Made by a program: the position numbers and the translations under genes | Notes under the pieces: model-generated | Seen by the model: only the letters and a program-made list of their open reading frames with translations | Told to the model about the DNA's origin: nothing | Database searches by the model: none | Assembly: GCA_964465065.1 (NCBI GenBank) | Contig: CAYXHZ010000034.1 | Location: forward strand, 1-32,704 | Direction: 5' to 3' | DNA length: 32,704 bases | Source of the DNA: CAYMND01 sp964465065 | Lineage (GTDB): Bacteria; Acidobacteriota; Aminicenantia; UBA2199 | Part shown: positions 1-8,240 of the stretch, one piece after another | Layout of the letters: each line of letters begins with the position of its first letter | Position numbering within the stretch: position 1 is the first letter of the stretch

Positions 1-54
1 AAAAATTAATCTTACCACTCTCCAGTCCATGCATGCAAGAGCCCGTTTTTCTTA

Positions 55-83
55 TTGACAGACCCCCCGGGTTATGATAAAAG
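55..83 (+). promoter_or_regulatory. Putative promoter of the tRNA-Lys/tRNA-Glu unit
   Basis: A perfect TTGACA lies at 55-60. It is followed by an AT-rich stretch (TATGATAAAAGAT, 73-85). The 17-nt spacing places the -10 on TAAAAG (78-83), a weak match; the better TATGAT at 73-78 would need a 12-nt spacer, too short. The -35 is clear but the exact -10 is uncertain. It lies about 20 nt upstream of the first tRNA, as expected for a stable RNA promoter. Confidence 0.45.
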
Positions 84-101
84 ATATCCGTCCCAAATTA
101 T

Positions 102-174
102 GGGCCGTTAGCTCAGTTGGCAGAGCACCGCCCTTTTAAGGCGGGTGTCGCTGGTTCGAGCCCAGCACGGCTCA
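102..174 (+). tRNA. tRNA-Lys (anticodon TTT)
   Basis: The cloverleaf is complete. The acceptor arms 102-108 and 167-173 pair with one G-T wobble, and position 174 is the discriminator A. The D arm contains GCTCAGTTGGCAGAGC. The anticodon stem CCGCC/GGCGG (128-132 and 140-144) closes the loop CTTTTAA, giving anticodon TTT at 135-137. The T loop is TTCGAGC. The 3' CCA is not encoded (GTTT follows), so CCA must be added by a nucleotidyltransferase. Confidence 0.97.
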
Positions 175-184
175 GTTTACATGT

Positions 185-256
185 GGCCCGTTCGTCTATC
201 GGTTAGGACATAGGATTTTCAATCCTACAAGAGGGGTTCAATTCCCCTACGGGCTG
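185..256 (+). tRNA. tRNA-Glu (anticodon TTC)
   Basis: The acceptor arms 185-191 and 249-255 pair, with discriminator G256. The anticodon stem TAGGA/TCCTA closes the loop TTTTCAA, giving anticodon TTC at 218-220. The T arm has GGTTCAATTCC. CCA is not encoded. The gene lies 10 nt after tRNA-Lys and is probably co-transcribed with it. No convincing T-tailed terminator follows; 257-400 otherwise holds only the promoter of the next gene. Confidence 0.96.
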
Positions 257-362
257 CATCCCCTCCCTTTCGATAAAATTCGAAAAAAACCCCGCTGTTC
301 CCGGTCTGGTGCGTCTCTACGGCCCGCACGGAAAGCCTGTAAAAAAAAACATCTTGAAAAAG

Positions 363-399
363 TTGATAATGGCGGGTTTGTATACTATTGTATCAGTAT
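363..399 (+). promoter_or_regulatory. Promoter and possible autoregulatory operator of the XRE gene
   Basis: TTGATA (363-368), a 17-nt spacer and TATTGT (386-391) form a plausible sigma-70 promoter ending 9 nt before the ATG at 401. An alternative -10, TATACT, lies at 381-386. No Shine-Dalgarno is present, so the mRNA would be nearly leaderless. The short inverted repeats ATACT (382-386)/AGTAT (395-399) and ATAC/GTAT (382-385/390-393) overlap the -10 and could be the operator of the downstream HTH protein. The operator is inference. Confidence 0.45.
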
Positions 400-400
400 T

Positions 401-787
401 ATGACACGAATTGAGTCGTTTCGAAAAAATGTCTTGAAGCTGCTTAAAGGACGCAAGTGGAACCGCAAAGTCTTGGCCCGGGAATCGGGTGTCCACTACA
501 CCTATGTCAACGGCATCATCAGCGGTGACCGTCGTTTTCACGAGGACCACCTGCTGGCTTTCGCCAAGGCGCTAGGTGTCACACCGGACTATCTGATCAA
601 GGAGAATCCGGAGGAACCCAATGCCTACCCCGAACGGCTCGAGGAAATCATCGCGCTCTACCTGAACGTGGCCGAAATCCGCGACGGTCTGCACAGCGAG
701 ATGAACATCCTCAAGAAAACATTCAGGGAAGAGATCGAGGCTTACAAGGCCAAGGCCGCCGTCAAACCGGAGCCGGAGCAGCCCTAG
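401..787 (+). CDS. XRE-family helix-turn-helix transcriptional regulator
   Basis: This is a 128-residue protein. Residues about 8-66 form a Cro/CI-type HTH: RKVLARESGVHYTYVNGIISGDR carries the two helices, and LLAFAKALGVTPDYLI is the typical closing helix. Residues 77-118 are charged and helical, probably a dimerisation coiled coil, and the tail is Pro/Glu-rich. No catalytic or ligand domain is visible. It stands alone after two tRNA genes and converges on the large kinase gene. The start at 401 has no ribosome-binding site; the promoter ends just upstream, so a leaderless message is likely. The DNA target is unknown, though inverted repeats over its own promoter suggest autoregulation. The family assignment is firm; the biological role is not known. 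Confidence 0.85.
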   Translation: MTRIESFRKNVLKLLKGRKWNRKVLARESGVHYTYVNGIISGDRRFHEDHLLAFAKALGVTPDYLIKENPEEPNAYPERLEEIIALYLNVAEIRDGLHSEMNILKKTFREEIEAYKAKAAVKPEPEQP

Positions 788-917
788 GCGCTCGGGCAGG
801 CTGACCGCTTCACCACTCTTCGTCGAGGGTGATCGGTCCGTCTCGGTAAGCAACGGCGACAGGCTGCGTCCGGTTGCGCAGGCGGGAAGTGTTTCGCGCG
901 TAAGGAGTCGACGACGT

Positions 918-3900
918 TCAGAAAGCGGCTGTGCCGCTGAGGATCTGGTGCACTTTCCGGGCCAGCATGGCCAGGGAGTAGGGTTTCTGCAGGAAAGACA
1001 CCCCGTCTTCGAGCACTCCGTGATGGGCGATGACATCGGCCGTGTAACCGGAGGTGAACAGGACCGGCAACCCGGGGTAGAGCTTTTGCAGCCGATCGGC
1101 GAATTCTTTTCCGTTCATCTGCGGCATGATGACATCGGTGATCAGCAGCTGGAACGGAGTCGCCAGATCCCGGATCAGCGTCATGGCCTCCTGGGCTGAA
1201 TTGGCGTCGATGACGGTATAGCCCAGTCCGACGAGCATCTGCCGGGTCATCTTCTGGATCGCACGTTCATCCTCGATCACCAGGATCGTCTCGCCGTGAC
1301 CGTCCGGGATGGAGTCGCTGCCACTCGTAGTCTCGGCCCCATCGACCCGTCCCTGGTGACGAGGCAGGTAAATCCGGAAGGTGGTACCCAGGCCGGGTTC
1401 GCTGTAGACCTTGATGAAACCGTTGTTCTGCCGGACCGTCCCAAAAACCGTAGCCAGACCGAGACCGGTGCCCTTGCCGAATTCCTTGGTCGTGAAAAAG
1501 GGTTCGAAGAGCCTGTTCAGCACTTCCTGGCTCATCCCGCTGCCGTTGTCGCTGACCGAGAGCTGTACGAAATCCCCGGCCGCGGTCCCGCCGTCCGGGA
1601 GGCAATCTCCGGCTTGGAAGCTGGCCAGAGAGGTTTCGATCACCACCCGGCCTACCCCCTGAATGGCATCGCGGGCGTTGACGCACAGGTTGGCCAGAAT
1701 CTGGTCGAGCTGGGAGGGGTCCATGAGCACGGGCCAGATCGACTCCCCCGGTTTCCACACCAGATCGATATCCTCGCCGATCAAGCGCCGCAACAGCTTG
1801 ATCATGCCGCCGACCGTTTTGTTGAGGTCCAGTACCAGCGGCGCGATGGTCTGTTTGCGGGCGAAGGCCAGGAGCTGCCGGGTCAGGTCGGCCGAGCGCT
1901 GGGCGGCCTTCTGGATTTCCTGCAGGTCTTCGGTCACGCGGTGCCCGGCGCCAACCAGAGCCATAGCCAGTTCGGCATGCCCCAGGATCACGCTCAGCAT
2001 GTTGTTGAAATCGTGAGCCACACCGCCGGCCAGACGTCCGACCGATTCCATCTTCTGTGCCTGGTTCAACTGGTCCTGCAACCTGAGCTTGTCCGCCTCG
2101 GCCAGTTTACGGGCCGTGGTGTCCCAAACCAGCGAAATCATCACGCCCTGGGAGCTGACCGGCGCATTCATGGCACTGATGTAGGTGGTCGGTTCTCCCT
2201 CGCGGACGATCGGCACATCGTCCCAGTGCATGCGTTCCGGATCGCCGCTGGCGCAGTCCTCGAGCACCCGGTCCCGGATCTGTCGACGAAAAACCGGGTC
2301 CGGGTAGACCAGCTCCCAAAATTTGTCCGGTTCCTGCAGGCCTGCGGGATCGATGCGGTAAATCTGCGGAAACTTGGCGTTGGCGTAACTGAACTTTACC
2401 TGCGGATCGATCGAATTGACGGCCACTCCCAAGGGCAGATTGTCCATGACGGCCTTGATGAAAGTCTCGTTTTCCCGCAGAGCCTCATCGGCCTGACGCT
2501 GTACGAAGCCTACGGCGATACTGCTCGAAAGACGTTCGTACAAGGCGATGGTTCTGGCGTCGAAACATCCCGTTCTCTTGTCGTTGAGCTGCAGCAGACC
2601 CACATTCTGGGAACCGTGCCGCAAGGGGATCAGGGCGACCGATTCGTAGCCCTGGCTGTTGCAGCGGTTACGGGTGCGCCCCTGCCGATCCGCTTCACTG
2701 CTGCCGGCCAGCAGTTCACTGGTGCTGTTGGTCCAGAAACTGCCGTTGACCGTGAAGAACGGCAGTGCCGGGTTGAATCGGCCACGGATGACATTGCCGC
2801 ACATACACTCCAACTCCGGTTTGCCGTCCGAATCGCGTAGGCACTGACCTTGCGAATCGTATTCGCACAGATTGCGCTCGGCCTTAATAAAGTCCGCACT
2901 GAAGCCCCGGGTATAGAAATAGGGGTAATCATCGCCGTCGCGGTAGCGGATTCCGACCGCTTCACAGCCCGACAGCCTGCGCATCAGTTCGCAGACATCG
3001 GCCATCAGTGTCCTCAAGTCGCTCGTCCGGTTCAGAATCTGCAGCAGCTCGATGGTGATCTCCTGCTCCTGCTCGAAACCCCGTTCCTGGCTCTGATCCC
3101 GAAAAACCAGCACTACGCCGACGGTTTCCTCCTTCTCGTTGCGGATGGGCGCCGCCGAAACGGCGACGGGCAATCGCCGACCGAGGCGGTCAATCAGCAA
3201 GGTGCGGCTGGCCGGGCCGAGCAGCGCTCCCTGCCCCAGCACGATGCCGACTGGATCCTCGACCGCCTGCCGAGTCTGCTCGTCGACGATGTGGAACACT
3301 TCGTCCAGCGGTCTGTGCAAGGCCTGATCCGCCGTCCAGCCCGTCAGCGCCTCGGCTGCGCTGTTGATCATGCCGATTTGCCCGTTCCGGTCGACGGCGA
3401 TGACCGCGTCGGCGATGGAATTGAGGACGACGCTGTCGCGTTCGAGCTTGGCCCGCATGGACGATTCGATATCGTACAGGCTGCGATAGCGTTGTTTCAT
3501 GGAGCGTTGCCACAGAATCAGGATGCCCAGTCCGGCCATGCTCGTCAGGCTGACGAACAGAAACAGAAGCAGCCAGGCCCGTCTCCGCCAATCGTCATAG
3601 AGTTCGGCGGCATCCACCTTGGCCACCATGGCCCAGGGCGAATCCGGGACGGGAACGATCACCGAGACCACCGCTACTCCGCGATAATCCAGACCTTCGA
3701 CGGCACCGACGTAACCCTGGACCGCCATGACGGCGGGCACTTGACTTTGGCTCAGCGGAATCCGCAGCGACAGAGCGGAATCGGGACGATGGCGCAAATC
3801 GTTGAGAAAGAGCACCTCGTCGCCATCGCGCCGCACCAGCAGCGATTCCGCCGATTCGCTGGGCAGCGGCCAGTTCTGCAGCAGGGGAAACAGGAAGCGA

Positions 3901-4460
3901 TCGGCGTTGTGGATCAGCAGCAGGACGGCCAGCAAGGGATCGTCCGGACTGTCCCCGGCAAAGACGGGAGCCACCGTACTCAGGTGTATTGACGGGTTGA
4001 TGTCATCCCGGTGCAGATCGGCGATCACCGGCCGGCGTAAGCGTACGGCTTCGTTCAGGGCGGTCCGGTAGCCGTCTTGACGGAGGAACCGTCCGCTCTG
4101 ACTCAACAGAATGCGGCCGCTTGCGTCCCAGAGAAAAAAATCGTCGCAATCGTTGTTGCTGACGAACAGTTCGAACAGTTCGCGGGCATGCCCGATCTGC
4201 TCGGCATCGGGCCGGGCCAGCAGGTGATGCAAACTCTGGGTGAATACCGGGCTCTTGACAAAAAAGGCCGCGTCTTCCAGCTGATCCGAGCGCCAGTTCA
4301 CGATCTCCCTGACCTTCTGGCGGGCGATCAGATCCAGCCGGTTCTGCGCATCGACCCGGGCCGACCGTTCCTGCGTGGCGAACAGCCAGACGGCGAACGC
4401 GCTCAGAACGATGAGCACCAACAGACCGGCCAACAGATAGTGTAGCCACTTTTTTTTCAT
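918..4460 (-). CDS. Membrane hybrid sensor histidine kinase (sensor-PAS-GAF-PAS-HisKA-HATPase-REC)
   Basis: An 1180-residue hybrid kinase. TM1 (about 6-28) and TM2 (about 295-317) bracket a periplasmic double-Cache-like sensor region. PAS1 (about 342-460), a Cys-rich GAF (about 470-655) and PAS2 (about 662-785) follow. The dimerisation helix has GGVAHDFNN with phosphoacceptor His816. The ATPase has the N box (Asn924/Asn928), DNGSGM (971), LFEPFFTTK and GKGTGLGL (about 995). The receiver (about 1057-1172) has acidic Glu1063/Asp1064, phosphoacceptor Asp1109 and Lys1159. HDFNN kinases with a C-terminal receiver usually hand phosphate to a separate partner or act by phosphorelay; no Hpt or DNA-binding partner is adjacent. 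A strong Shine-Dalgarno (4461-4470, AGGAAGGTGA) fixes the start. The GAF has Cys532, Cys540, Cys552, Cys554 and Cys600, including a CMCG motif. The ligand is unknown. Confidence 0.95.
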   Translation of the reverse strand: MKKKWLHYLLAGLLVLIVLSAFAVWLFATQERSARVDAQNRLDLIARQKVREIVNWRSDQLEDAAFFVKSPVFTQSLHHLLARPDAEQIGHARELFELFVSNNDCDDFFLWDASGRILLSQSGRFLRQDGYRTALNEAVRLRRPVIADLHRDDINPSIHLSTVAPVFAGDSPDDPLLAVLLLIHNADRFLFPLLQNWPLPSESAESLLVRRDGDEVLFLNDLRHRPDSALSLRIPLSQSQVPAVMAVQGYVGAVEGLDYRGVAVVSVIVPVPDSPWAMVAKVDAAELYDDWRRRAWLLLFLFVSLTSMAGLGILILWQRSMKQRYRSLYDIESSMRAKLERDSVVLNSIADAVIAVDRNGQIGMINSAAEALTGWTADQALHRPLDEVFHIVDEQTRQAVEDPVGIVLGQGALLGPASRTLLIDRLGRRLPVAVSAAPIRNEKEETVGVVLVFRDQSQERGFEQEQEITIELLQILNRTSDLRTLMADVCELMRRLSGCEAVGIRYRDGDDYPYFYTRGFSADFIKAERNLCEYDSQGQCLRDSDGKPELECMCGNVIRGRFNPALPFFTVNGSFWTNSTSELLAGSSEADRQGRTRNRCNSQGYESVALIPLRHGSQNVGLLQLNDKRTGCFDARTIALYERLSSSIAVGFVQRQADEALRENETFIKAVMDNLPLGVAVNSIDPQVKFSYANAKFPQIYRIDPAGLQEPDKFWELVYPDPVFRRQIRDRVLEDCASGDPERMHWDDVPIVREGEPTTYISAMNAPVSSQGVMISLVWDTTARKLAEADKLRLQDQLNQAQKMESVGRLAGGVAHDFNNMLSVILGHAELAMALVGAGHRVTEDLQEIQKAAQRSADLTRQLLAFARKQTIAPLVLDLNKTVGGMIKLLRRLIGEDIDLVWKPGESIWPVLMDPSQLDQILANLCVNARDAIQGVGRVVIETSLASFQAGDCLPDGGTAAGDFVQLSVSDNGSGMSQEVLNRLFEPFFTTKEFGKGTGLGLATVFGTVRQNNGFIKVYSEPGLGTTFRIYLPRHQGRVDGAETTSGSDSIPDGHGETILVIEDERAIQKMTRQMLVGLGYTVIDANSAQEAMTLIRDLATPFQLLITDVIMPQMNGKEFADRLQKLYPGLPVLFTSGYTADVIAHHGVLEDGVSFLQKPYSLAMLARKVHQILSGTAAF

Positions 4461-4525
4461 TCACCTTCCTCGGCCCACTTGTTCAGCTCGGATCGAAAAC
4501 AGGATTGATTCCCTTACAATACGTA

Positions 4526-4555
4526 AATATAGTGTATTCGGAGAACAAAAATCAA
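4526..4555 (-). promoter_or_regulatory. Putative promoter of the hybrid kinase gene
   Basis: On the minus strand TTGATT (4555-4550), an 18-nt spacer and TATATT (4531-4526) form a reasonable sigma-70 promoter. It lies about 65 nt upstream of the kinase start and points away from the glycerate kinase promoter. Confidence 0.45.
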
Positions 4556-4660
4556 ACGATTGCGCTGCTTTCATCATTTCGCTCGGCGACAATCTTGCGG
4601 ATGCTGCCATCTTGGCGATGATGCCAAGTCCGAATCAGGATGCGAAATCGTCCTGCCCAG

Positions 4661-4689
4661 TTCAACTGCGCGGTGAAAAACCGTATAAT
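4661..4689 (+). promoter_or_regulatory. Promoter of the glycerate kinase gene
   Basis: A perfect TATAAT lies at 4684-4689, 17 nt after TTCAAC (4661-4666), a weak -35. The predicted start is about 4696, giving a leader of roughly 10 nt that still contains AGGA (4698-4701) before the ATG at 4706. Confidence 0.6.
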
Positions 4690-4705
4690 ATCACGGCAGG
4701 AAAAC

Positions 4706-5842
4706 ATGAAAATCGTCGTCGCACCCGATTCGTTCAAAGGCTCTCTGAGCGCCGTCCAGGCGGCGCGGATCATCGCCGATGCCTTGCATACGGTCTTTGG
4801 CGATGCCGACATCGTCCAGCTGCCCCTGGCCGACGGCGGCGAGGGTACCTTGGAAGTCGTGGCCGCCGCCCTGGACGCCGAAATTGTCAGCGCCCAGGTG
4901 CAGGGACCGCTCGGCGAAGCGGTGACGGCCCGCTACGGTCTTATCCAGACCGGCGCTGCCGCCATCATCGAATCGGCCGCCGCCTGCGGCATGGCACTGG
5001 TCCCCGCCGGACAGCTCAACCCCCTCAAAGCCTCGAGTTTCGGCCTCGGCGAGCTGATCCGCGACGCCCTGCAACACGAGGTACACGAAATCATCGTCAG
5101 CCTGGGCGGCAGCGCCACCGTCGACGGCGGACTGGGTATGGCCAAAGCTCTCGGCTACCGCCTGCTGGACAGTTCCGGCCGCGACGTTCCCCTGGGCGGC
5201 GGCGGCCTGTTCTACCTGGCCGAAGTCGACAGCTCCCGGGCCGATCCCCGCCTGAGCGCCTGCCGTTTCCGGGCCGTCGTCGACGTCGGCAACCCCCTGT
5301 GCGGTCCGGACGGAGCGGCCCCGGTCTTCGCTCCGCAGAAAGGGGCCAGCCCGGAGATGGTGCCCATACTCGACCGTGGTCTGAGCAACTTGATGCGGGT
5401 CTTGCACCGCCAGGGCCTCCTGGACGGCGAGCAGTCCGGCGATGGAGCCGCCGGCGGCCTGGGGGCAGCTTTGCGGGTTTTTTGCCGGGCGCAGATCGAA
5501 TCCGGGGCCGAGTGGGTGTGCCGTTCCGTCGGCTTTCTGGACCATTTGCAAGGAGCCGACCTGCTGGTCACCGGCGAAGGGAAAACCGACGGGCAGACAC
5601 TGCAGGGGAAGCTGTGCGCGTTCGTCTCCCGTCACGCCCGGGCCCGGGGCATACCGGTCCTGCTGCTGTCCGGAGCCCTGGAGCTGGACGAGCGGATCCA
5701 GGAACTCGCCGATTTCGCCTTCAGCATTTCCGCCGGCGAAGCGAGTCTGGCCGAACAGATCCGCCACAGCGAGCGCAACCTGGCCCGCTGCGCCCAGGCC
5801 TGCGCCCGGCTGCTGCAGTCCGGAGGTCAAATTATTATTTGA
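4706..5842 (+). CDS. glxK: Glycerate kinase (GlxK/GarK-type, glycerate 2-kinase family)
   Basis: A 378-residue ATP-dependent kinase that phosphorylates D-glycerate, feeding glyoxylate, tartronate or serine-derived carbon into lower glycolysis. It begins with the family signature VAPDSFKGSLSA. LADGGEGTLEVV, GLGMAKALGYRLLD, GAAGGLGAAL and LVTGEGKTDGQTLQGK follow, all typical of the GlxK/GarK family (about 370-380 residues), so it appears complete. The ATG at 4706 is chosen because AGG lies 5 nt upstream and the conserved N-terminus begins there; upstream in-frame starts would add unrelated residues and precede the promoter. It is probably monocistronic, since pyrG has its own promoter overlapping the stop codon. 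Whether the product is 2- or 3-phosphoglycerate cannot be told from sequence; this family is usually 2-kinase. The symbol is by family only. Confidence 0.93.
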   Translation: MKIVVAPDSFKGSLSAVQAARIIADALHTVFGDADIVQLPLADGGEGTLEVVAAALDAEIVSAQVQGPLGEAVTARYGLIQTGAAAIIESAAACGMALVPAGQLNPLKASSFGLGELIRDALQHEVHEIIVSLGGSATVDGGLGMAKALGYRLLDSSGRDVPLGGGGLFYLAEVDSSRADPRLSACRFRAVVDVGNPLCGPDGAAPVFAPQKGASPEMVPILDRGLSNLMRVLHRQGLLDGEQSGDGAAGGLGAALRVFCRAQIESGAEWVCRSVGFLDHLQGADLLVTGEGKTDGQTLQGKLCAFVSRHARARGIPVLLLSGALELDERIQELADFAFSISAGEASLAEQIRHSERNLARCAQACARLLQSGGQIII

Positions 5843-5867
5843 CTCGCGGCCCGGATTTGGGTATAAA
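5839..5867 (+). promoter_or_regulatory. Promoter of pyrG
   Basis: TTGACT (5839-5844), exactly 17 nt, then TATAAA (5862-5867): a near-consensus sigma-70 promoter. The -35 overlaps the TGA stop of the glycerate kinase gene (5840-5842). The leader would be about 50 nt. Confidence 0.75.
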
Positions 5868-5923
5868 ATGAAAGAATCCCGAACCGATCCGTTCAAACCG
5901 TCACAGGCCTAAGGAGAGCAAAC

Positions 5924-7522
5924 ATGGATCAGACCAAGTATATTTTCGTGACCGGCGGCGTTCTGTCCTCGCTGGGCAAGGGCGTGGCCGCGGCCTCGAT
6001 CGGCAACATTCTCGAGTCGTACGGCTATTCGGTCACCATCGTCAAGATGGACCCCTATCTGAATCTGGATCCGGGCACCATGAGCCCGTTCCAGCACGGT
6101 GAAGTCTTCGTCACCGACGACGGCGCCGAGACCGACCTCGACCTGGGCCACTACGAACGGTTCACCCGCACCGTGACCAGCCAGCGCAACAACTGGACCG
6201 CCGGCAGAATATACTACAATGTCCTGGACAAGGAACGAAAAGGGGAATACCTGGGCAAAACGGTTCAGGTCGTCCCCCACATCACCGACGAGATCAAGGC
6301 CGCCATCCGTTCCCGCGAAAAGGAGTTCGACATCGTCATCGTCGAAATCGGCGGCACGGTCGGCGACATCGAAAGCCTGCCGTTTTTGGAGGCCATCCGC
6401 CAGATCGGGCTTGAACTGGAAAGGCAGGATTTCGTGTTCATCCATCTGACGCTGGTGCCCTACATCCGCGCCGCCCACGAGCTCAAGACCAAGCCGACCC
6501 AGCACAGCGTCAAGGCCCTGCTACAGATCGGCATACAGCCCGACCTGCTGCTGTGCCGCAGCGAAATCGAGCTGGACGGAGACATCAAGAAGAAGATCGC
6601 CCTGTTCACCAACCTGCGCTACGAGAACGTCATCAGCGCCTGCGACGTGGACAATATCTACGAGATCCCCCTGCGTTTCCGCGATCAGGGACTGGGCGAA
6701 GCCATTATCAAGAAGCTGTCGCTGACCAAGAAAAGCGAATCCTTCCAGCAATGGGAGGGCTGGGTCCAGAAAGCCAAGAGCTGCCACGACCAGGTCAACA
6801 TCAGCGTGGTCGGCAAGTACGTGCAGCACGCCGATTCCTACAAGAGCCTGTACGAAGCCCTGCATCACGCCGGTGTGGCCAACCAGACCCAAGTCAAGAT
6901 CAACATCGTCGAATCCGACAATATCACGCAGTGGACCCTGGACGAACTGTTCGCCCAGTCCCACGGCATCCTGGTGCCCGGCGGCTTCGGCATCCGCGGC
7001 GTGGAAGGCATGATCAAGGCCGTCGAGTACGCCCGGCTGCGCCGGATCCCCTTCTTCGGCATCTGCCTGGGCATGCAGATGGCCTGCATCGAGTTCATGC
7101 GCAACGTGGCCAACCAGAAGGACGCCCATTCCGGTGAATTCAGCGATTCCACCGACAAACTGGTTTTCAAGAAGCTCAAGGAACTGCAGGGTGTCGACAG
7201 CATGGGCCACAACATGCGCTTGGGCAATTACGCCTGTCTGCTCAAGAAGGGATCGCGGGTCCAGTCTATATACGGCAGCGACAAGATACTCGAGAGGCAC
7301 CGCCACCGCTACGAATTCAACCCCGAATTCGAAACGGTCATCGAGGATTTCGGCATGACGGTCAGCGGTAAAAACCCGGAACGGAATCTGGTCGAGACTA
7401 TCGAACTGGCCGACCACCCCTGGTTCATCGGCTGCCAGTTCCACCCGGAGTTCAAGAGCCGGCCGCTGACGCCGCACCCCTTGTTCGTCTCCTTCATCCG
7501 GGCCGCTCAGGAAAAGCGCTGA
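5924..7522 (+). CDS. pyrG: CTP synthase (glutamine-hydrolysing)
   Basis: A 532-residue enzyme that aminates UTP to CTP with ATP and glutamine, the last step of de novo pyrimidine nucleotide synthesis. The synthetase domain (about 1-270) opens with FVTGGVLSSLGKG and continues with MDPYLNLDPGTMSPFQHGEV and the EIGGTVGDIES motif. The class I glutamine amidotransferase domain (about 290-530) has GGFGIRG, the nucleophile Cys381 in GICLGMQ, and His507/Glu509 in HPEF, so the catalytic triad is intact. Length is normal for the family. AAGGAG lies a few bases upstream of the ATG. The reading frame is clean and highly conserved. It converges on the zf-TFIIB gene with a 25-nt gap lacking an obvious terminator. 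Confidence 0.99.
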   Translation: MDQTKYIFVTGGVLSSLGKGVAAASIGNILESYGYSVTIVKMDPYLNLDPGTMSPFQHGEVFVTDDGAETDLDLGHYERFTRTVTSQRNNWTAGRIYYNVLDKERKGEYLGKTVQVVPHITDEIKAAIRSREKEFDIVIVEIGGTVGDIESLPFLEAIRQIGLELERQDFVFIHLTLVPYIRAAHELKTKPTQHSVKALLQIGIQPDLLLCRSEIELDGDIKKKIALFTNLRYENVISACDVDNIYEIPLRFRDQGLGEAIIKKLSLTKKSESFQQWEGWVQKAKSCHDQVNISVVGKYVQHADSYKSLYEALHHAGVANQTQVKINIVESDNITQWTLDELFAQSHGILVPGGFGIRGVEGMIKAVEYARLRRIPFFGICLGMQMACIEFMRNVANQKDAHSGEFSDSTDKLVFKKLKELQGVDSMGHNMRLGNYACLLKKGSRVQSIYGSDKILERHRHRYEFNPEFETVIEDFGMTVSGKNPERNLVETIELADHPWFIGCQFHPEFKSRPLTPHPLFVSFIRAAQEKR

Positions 7523-7547
7523 AGCGATCGAGGCCACGGAACGATCC

Positions 7548-8240
7548 TTATTTGACCGCCTTGATCAGGTAGCGGGCCAGATCGCCCAGGATATCGACAA
7601 GACCCGGCTGGTGCGTGTGGAATTCATAAGGGCCGAGCGCTTCGGGCGTCACCTGCCCTTTCTGCCGCCGCGCCTTCTGCTCCTCGATTTTCTTCTGCGC
7701 CTGGCTGAGCTGCTGGTGAAACAACTGACCGCCGGCCTTGGTCCACTCCAGCAGGCGCTTCAGTTCACCGGCGTCCAGCCAGAGGCCGTGTTCGCGGCAG
7801 CTGTCGACGACCACTCCGCTGCGGCTGCCGTAATTGACGCGGTTCATCAGTTTGCCGCAGACCGGGCAGGAGATGTAGCGGACCGTTTCGCGACGGTCCC
7901 GCTGTTCGGCGGCCAGCTTGTCCAGCATGGCGTAATCGATGACGAAGGCGTTGCTCACCCCCCGCTCCAGGACCTTTTCCAGCTCTCCGGGGTCGAAGAA
8001 CAGGCCGTAGCACACCGGGCAATGCTCGATGAAAAAAGGCCCCAGCGAGGACGACAGGTCGACGGTGTTCATGTAGATATTGCAGTGCGGGCAACGGCGC
8101 CGACTCTCCGGCATGACCGAAGTGTAGCGGTGCACGGCGCTCAGATCCAGGTCCTGACGACTCTTGCAGTATCGGCACTGGATCGAGCCGTCTTCCAGGG
8201 GCGCGCCACAGCTCGGACAACGGGCGACCACGGCAATCAC
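7548..8240 (-). CDS. Zinc-ribbon protein with two zf-TFIIB domains
   Basis: The protein is 230 residues from a GTG start at 8240, which overlaps the TGA of the LytTR gene by 4 nt (GTGA), a sign of translational coupling. The N-terminal zinc ribbon is Cys8/Cys11 with Cys22/Cys25. Two zf-TFIIB units follow: CPHC (50-53) with HCPVCYGLFFDPGELEKVL (74-77), and CPVC (125-128) with Cys148/His151 and LWLDAGELKRLL. Residues 170-200 look like a charged coiled coil, and the tail (about 205-230) is conserved-looking and amphipathic. zf-TFIIB proteins are widespread but mostly uncharacterised; nucleic-acid or protein binding is inference. A longer upstream frame is open but would overlap the LytTR gene by about 390 nt and looks non-coding there. 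Confidence 0.8.
   Translation of the reverse strand: MIAVVARCPSCGAPLEDGSIQCRYCKSRQDLDLSAVHRYTSVMPESRRRCPHCNIYMNTVDLSSSLGPFFIEHCPVCYGLFFDPGELEKVLERGVSNAFVIDYAMLDKLAAEQRDRRETVRYISCPVCGKLMNRVNYGSRSGVVVDSCREHGLWLDAGELKRLLEWTKAGGQLFHQQLSQAQKKIEEQKARRQKGQVTPEALGPYEFHTHQPGLVDILGDLARYLIKAVK

Noticed and set aside
268..285. TTTCGA/TCGAAA inverted repeat after tRNA-Glu as a terminator
   Set aside because: The stem is short and AT-rich, and is followed by A rather than T on the tRNA strand.
1296..2840. Long open frame of 514 codons on the + strand inside the kinase gene
   Set aside because: It lies antisense to a gene with clear PAS, GAF and kinase motifs; the translation is low-quality (rich in Arg, Gln, Asp, His) and has no domain. 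Long antisense frames are common in GC-rich DNA.
4612..5871. Arg/Pro/Gly-rich frame overlapping glycerate kinase
   Set aside because: It is a shifted frame of glxK with biased composition typical of out-of-frame GC-rich coding sequence.
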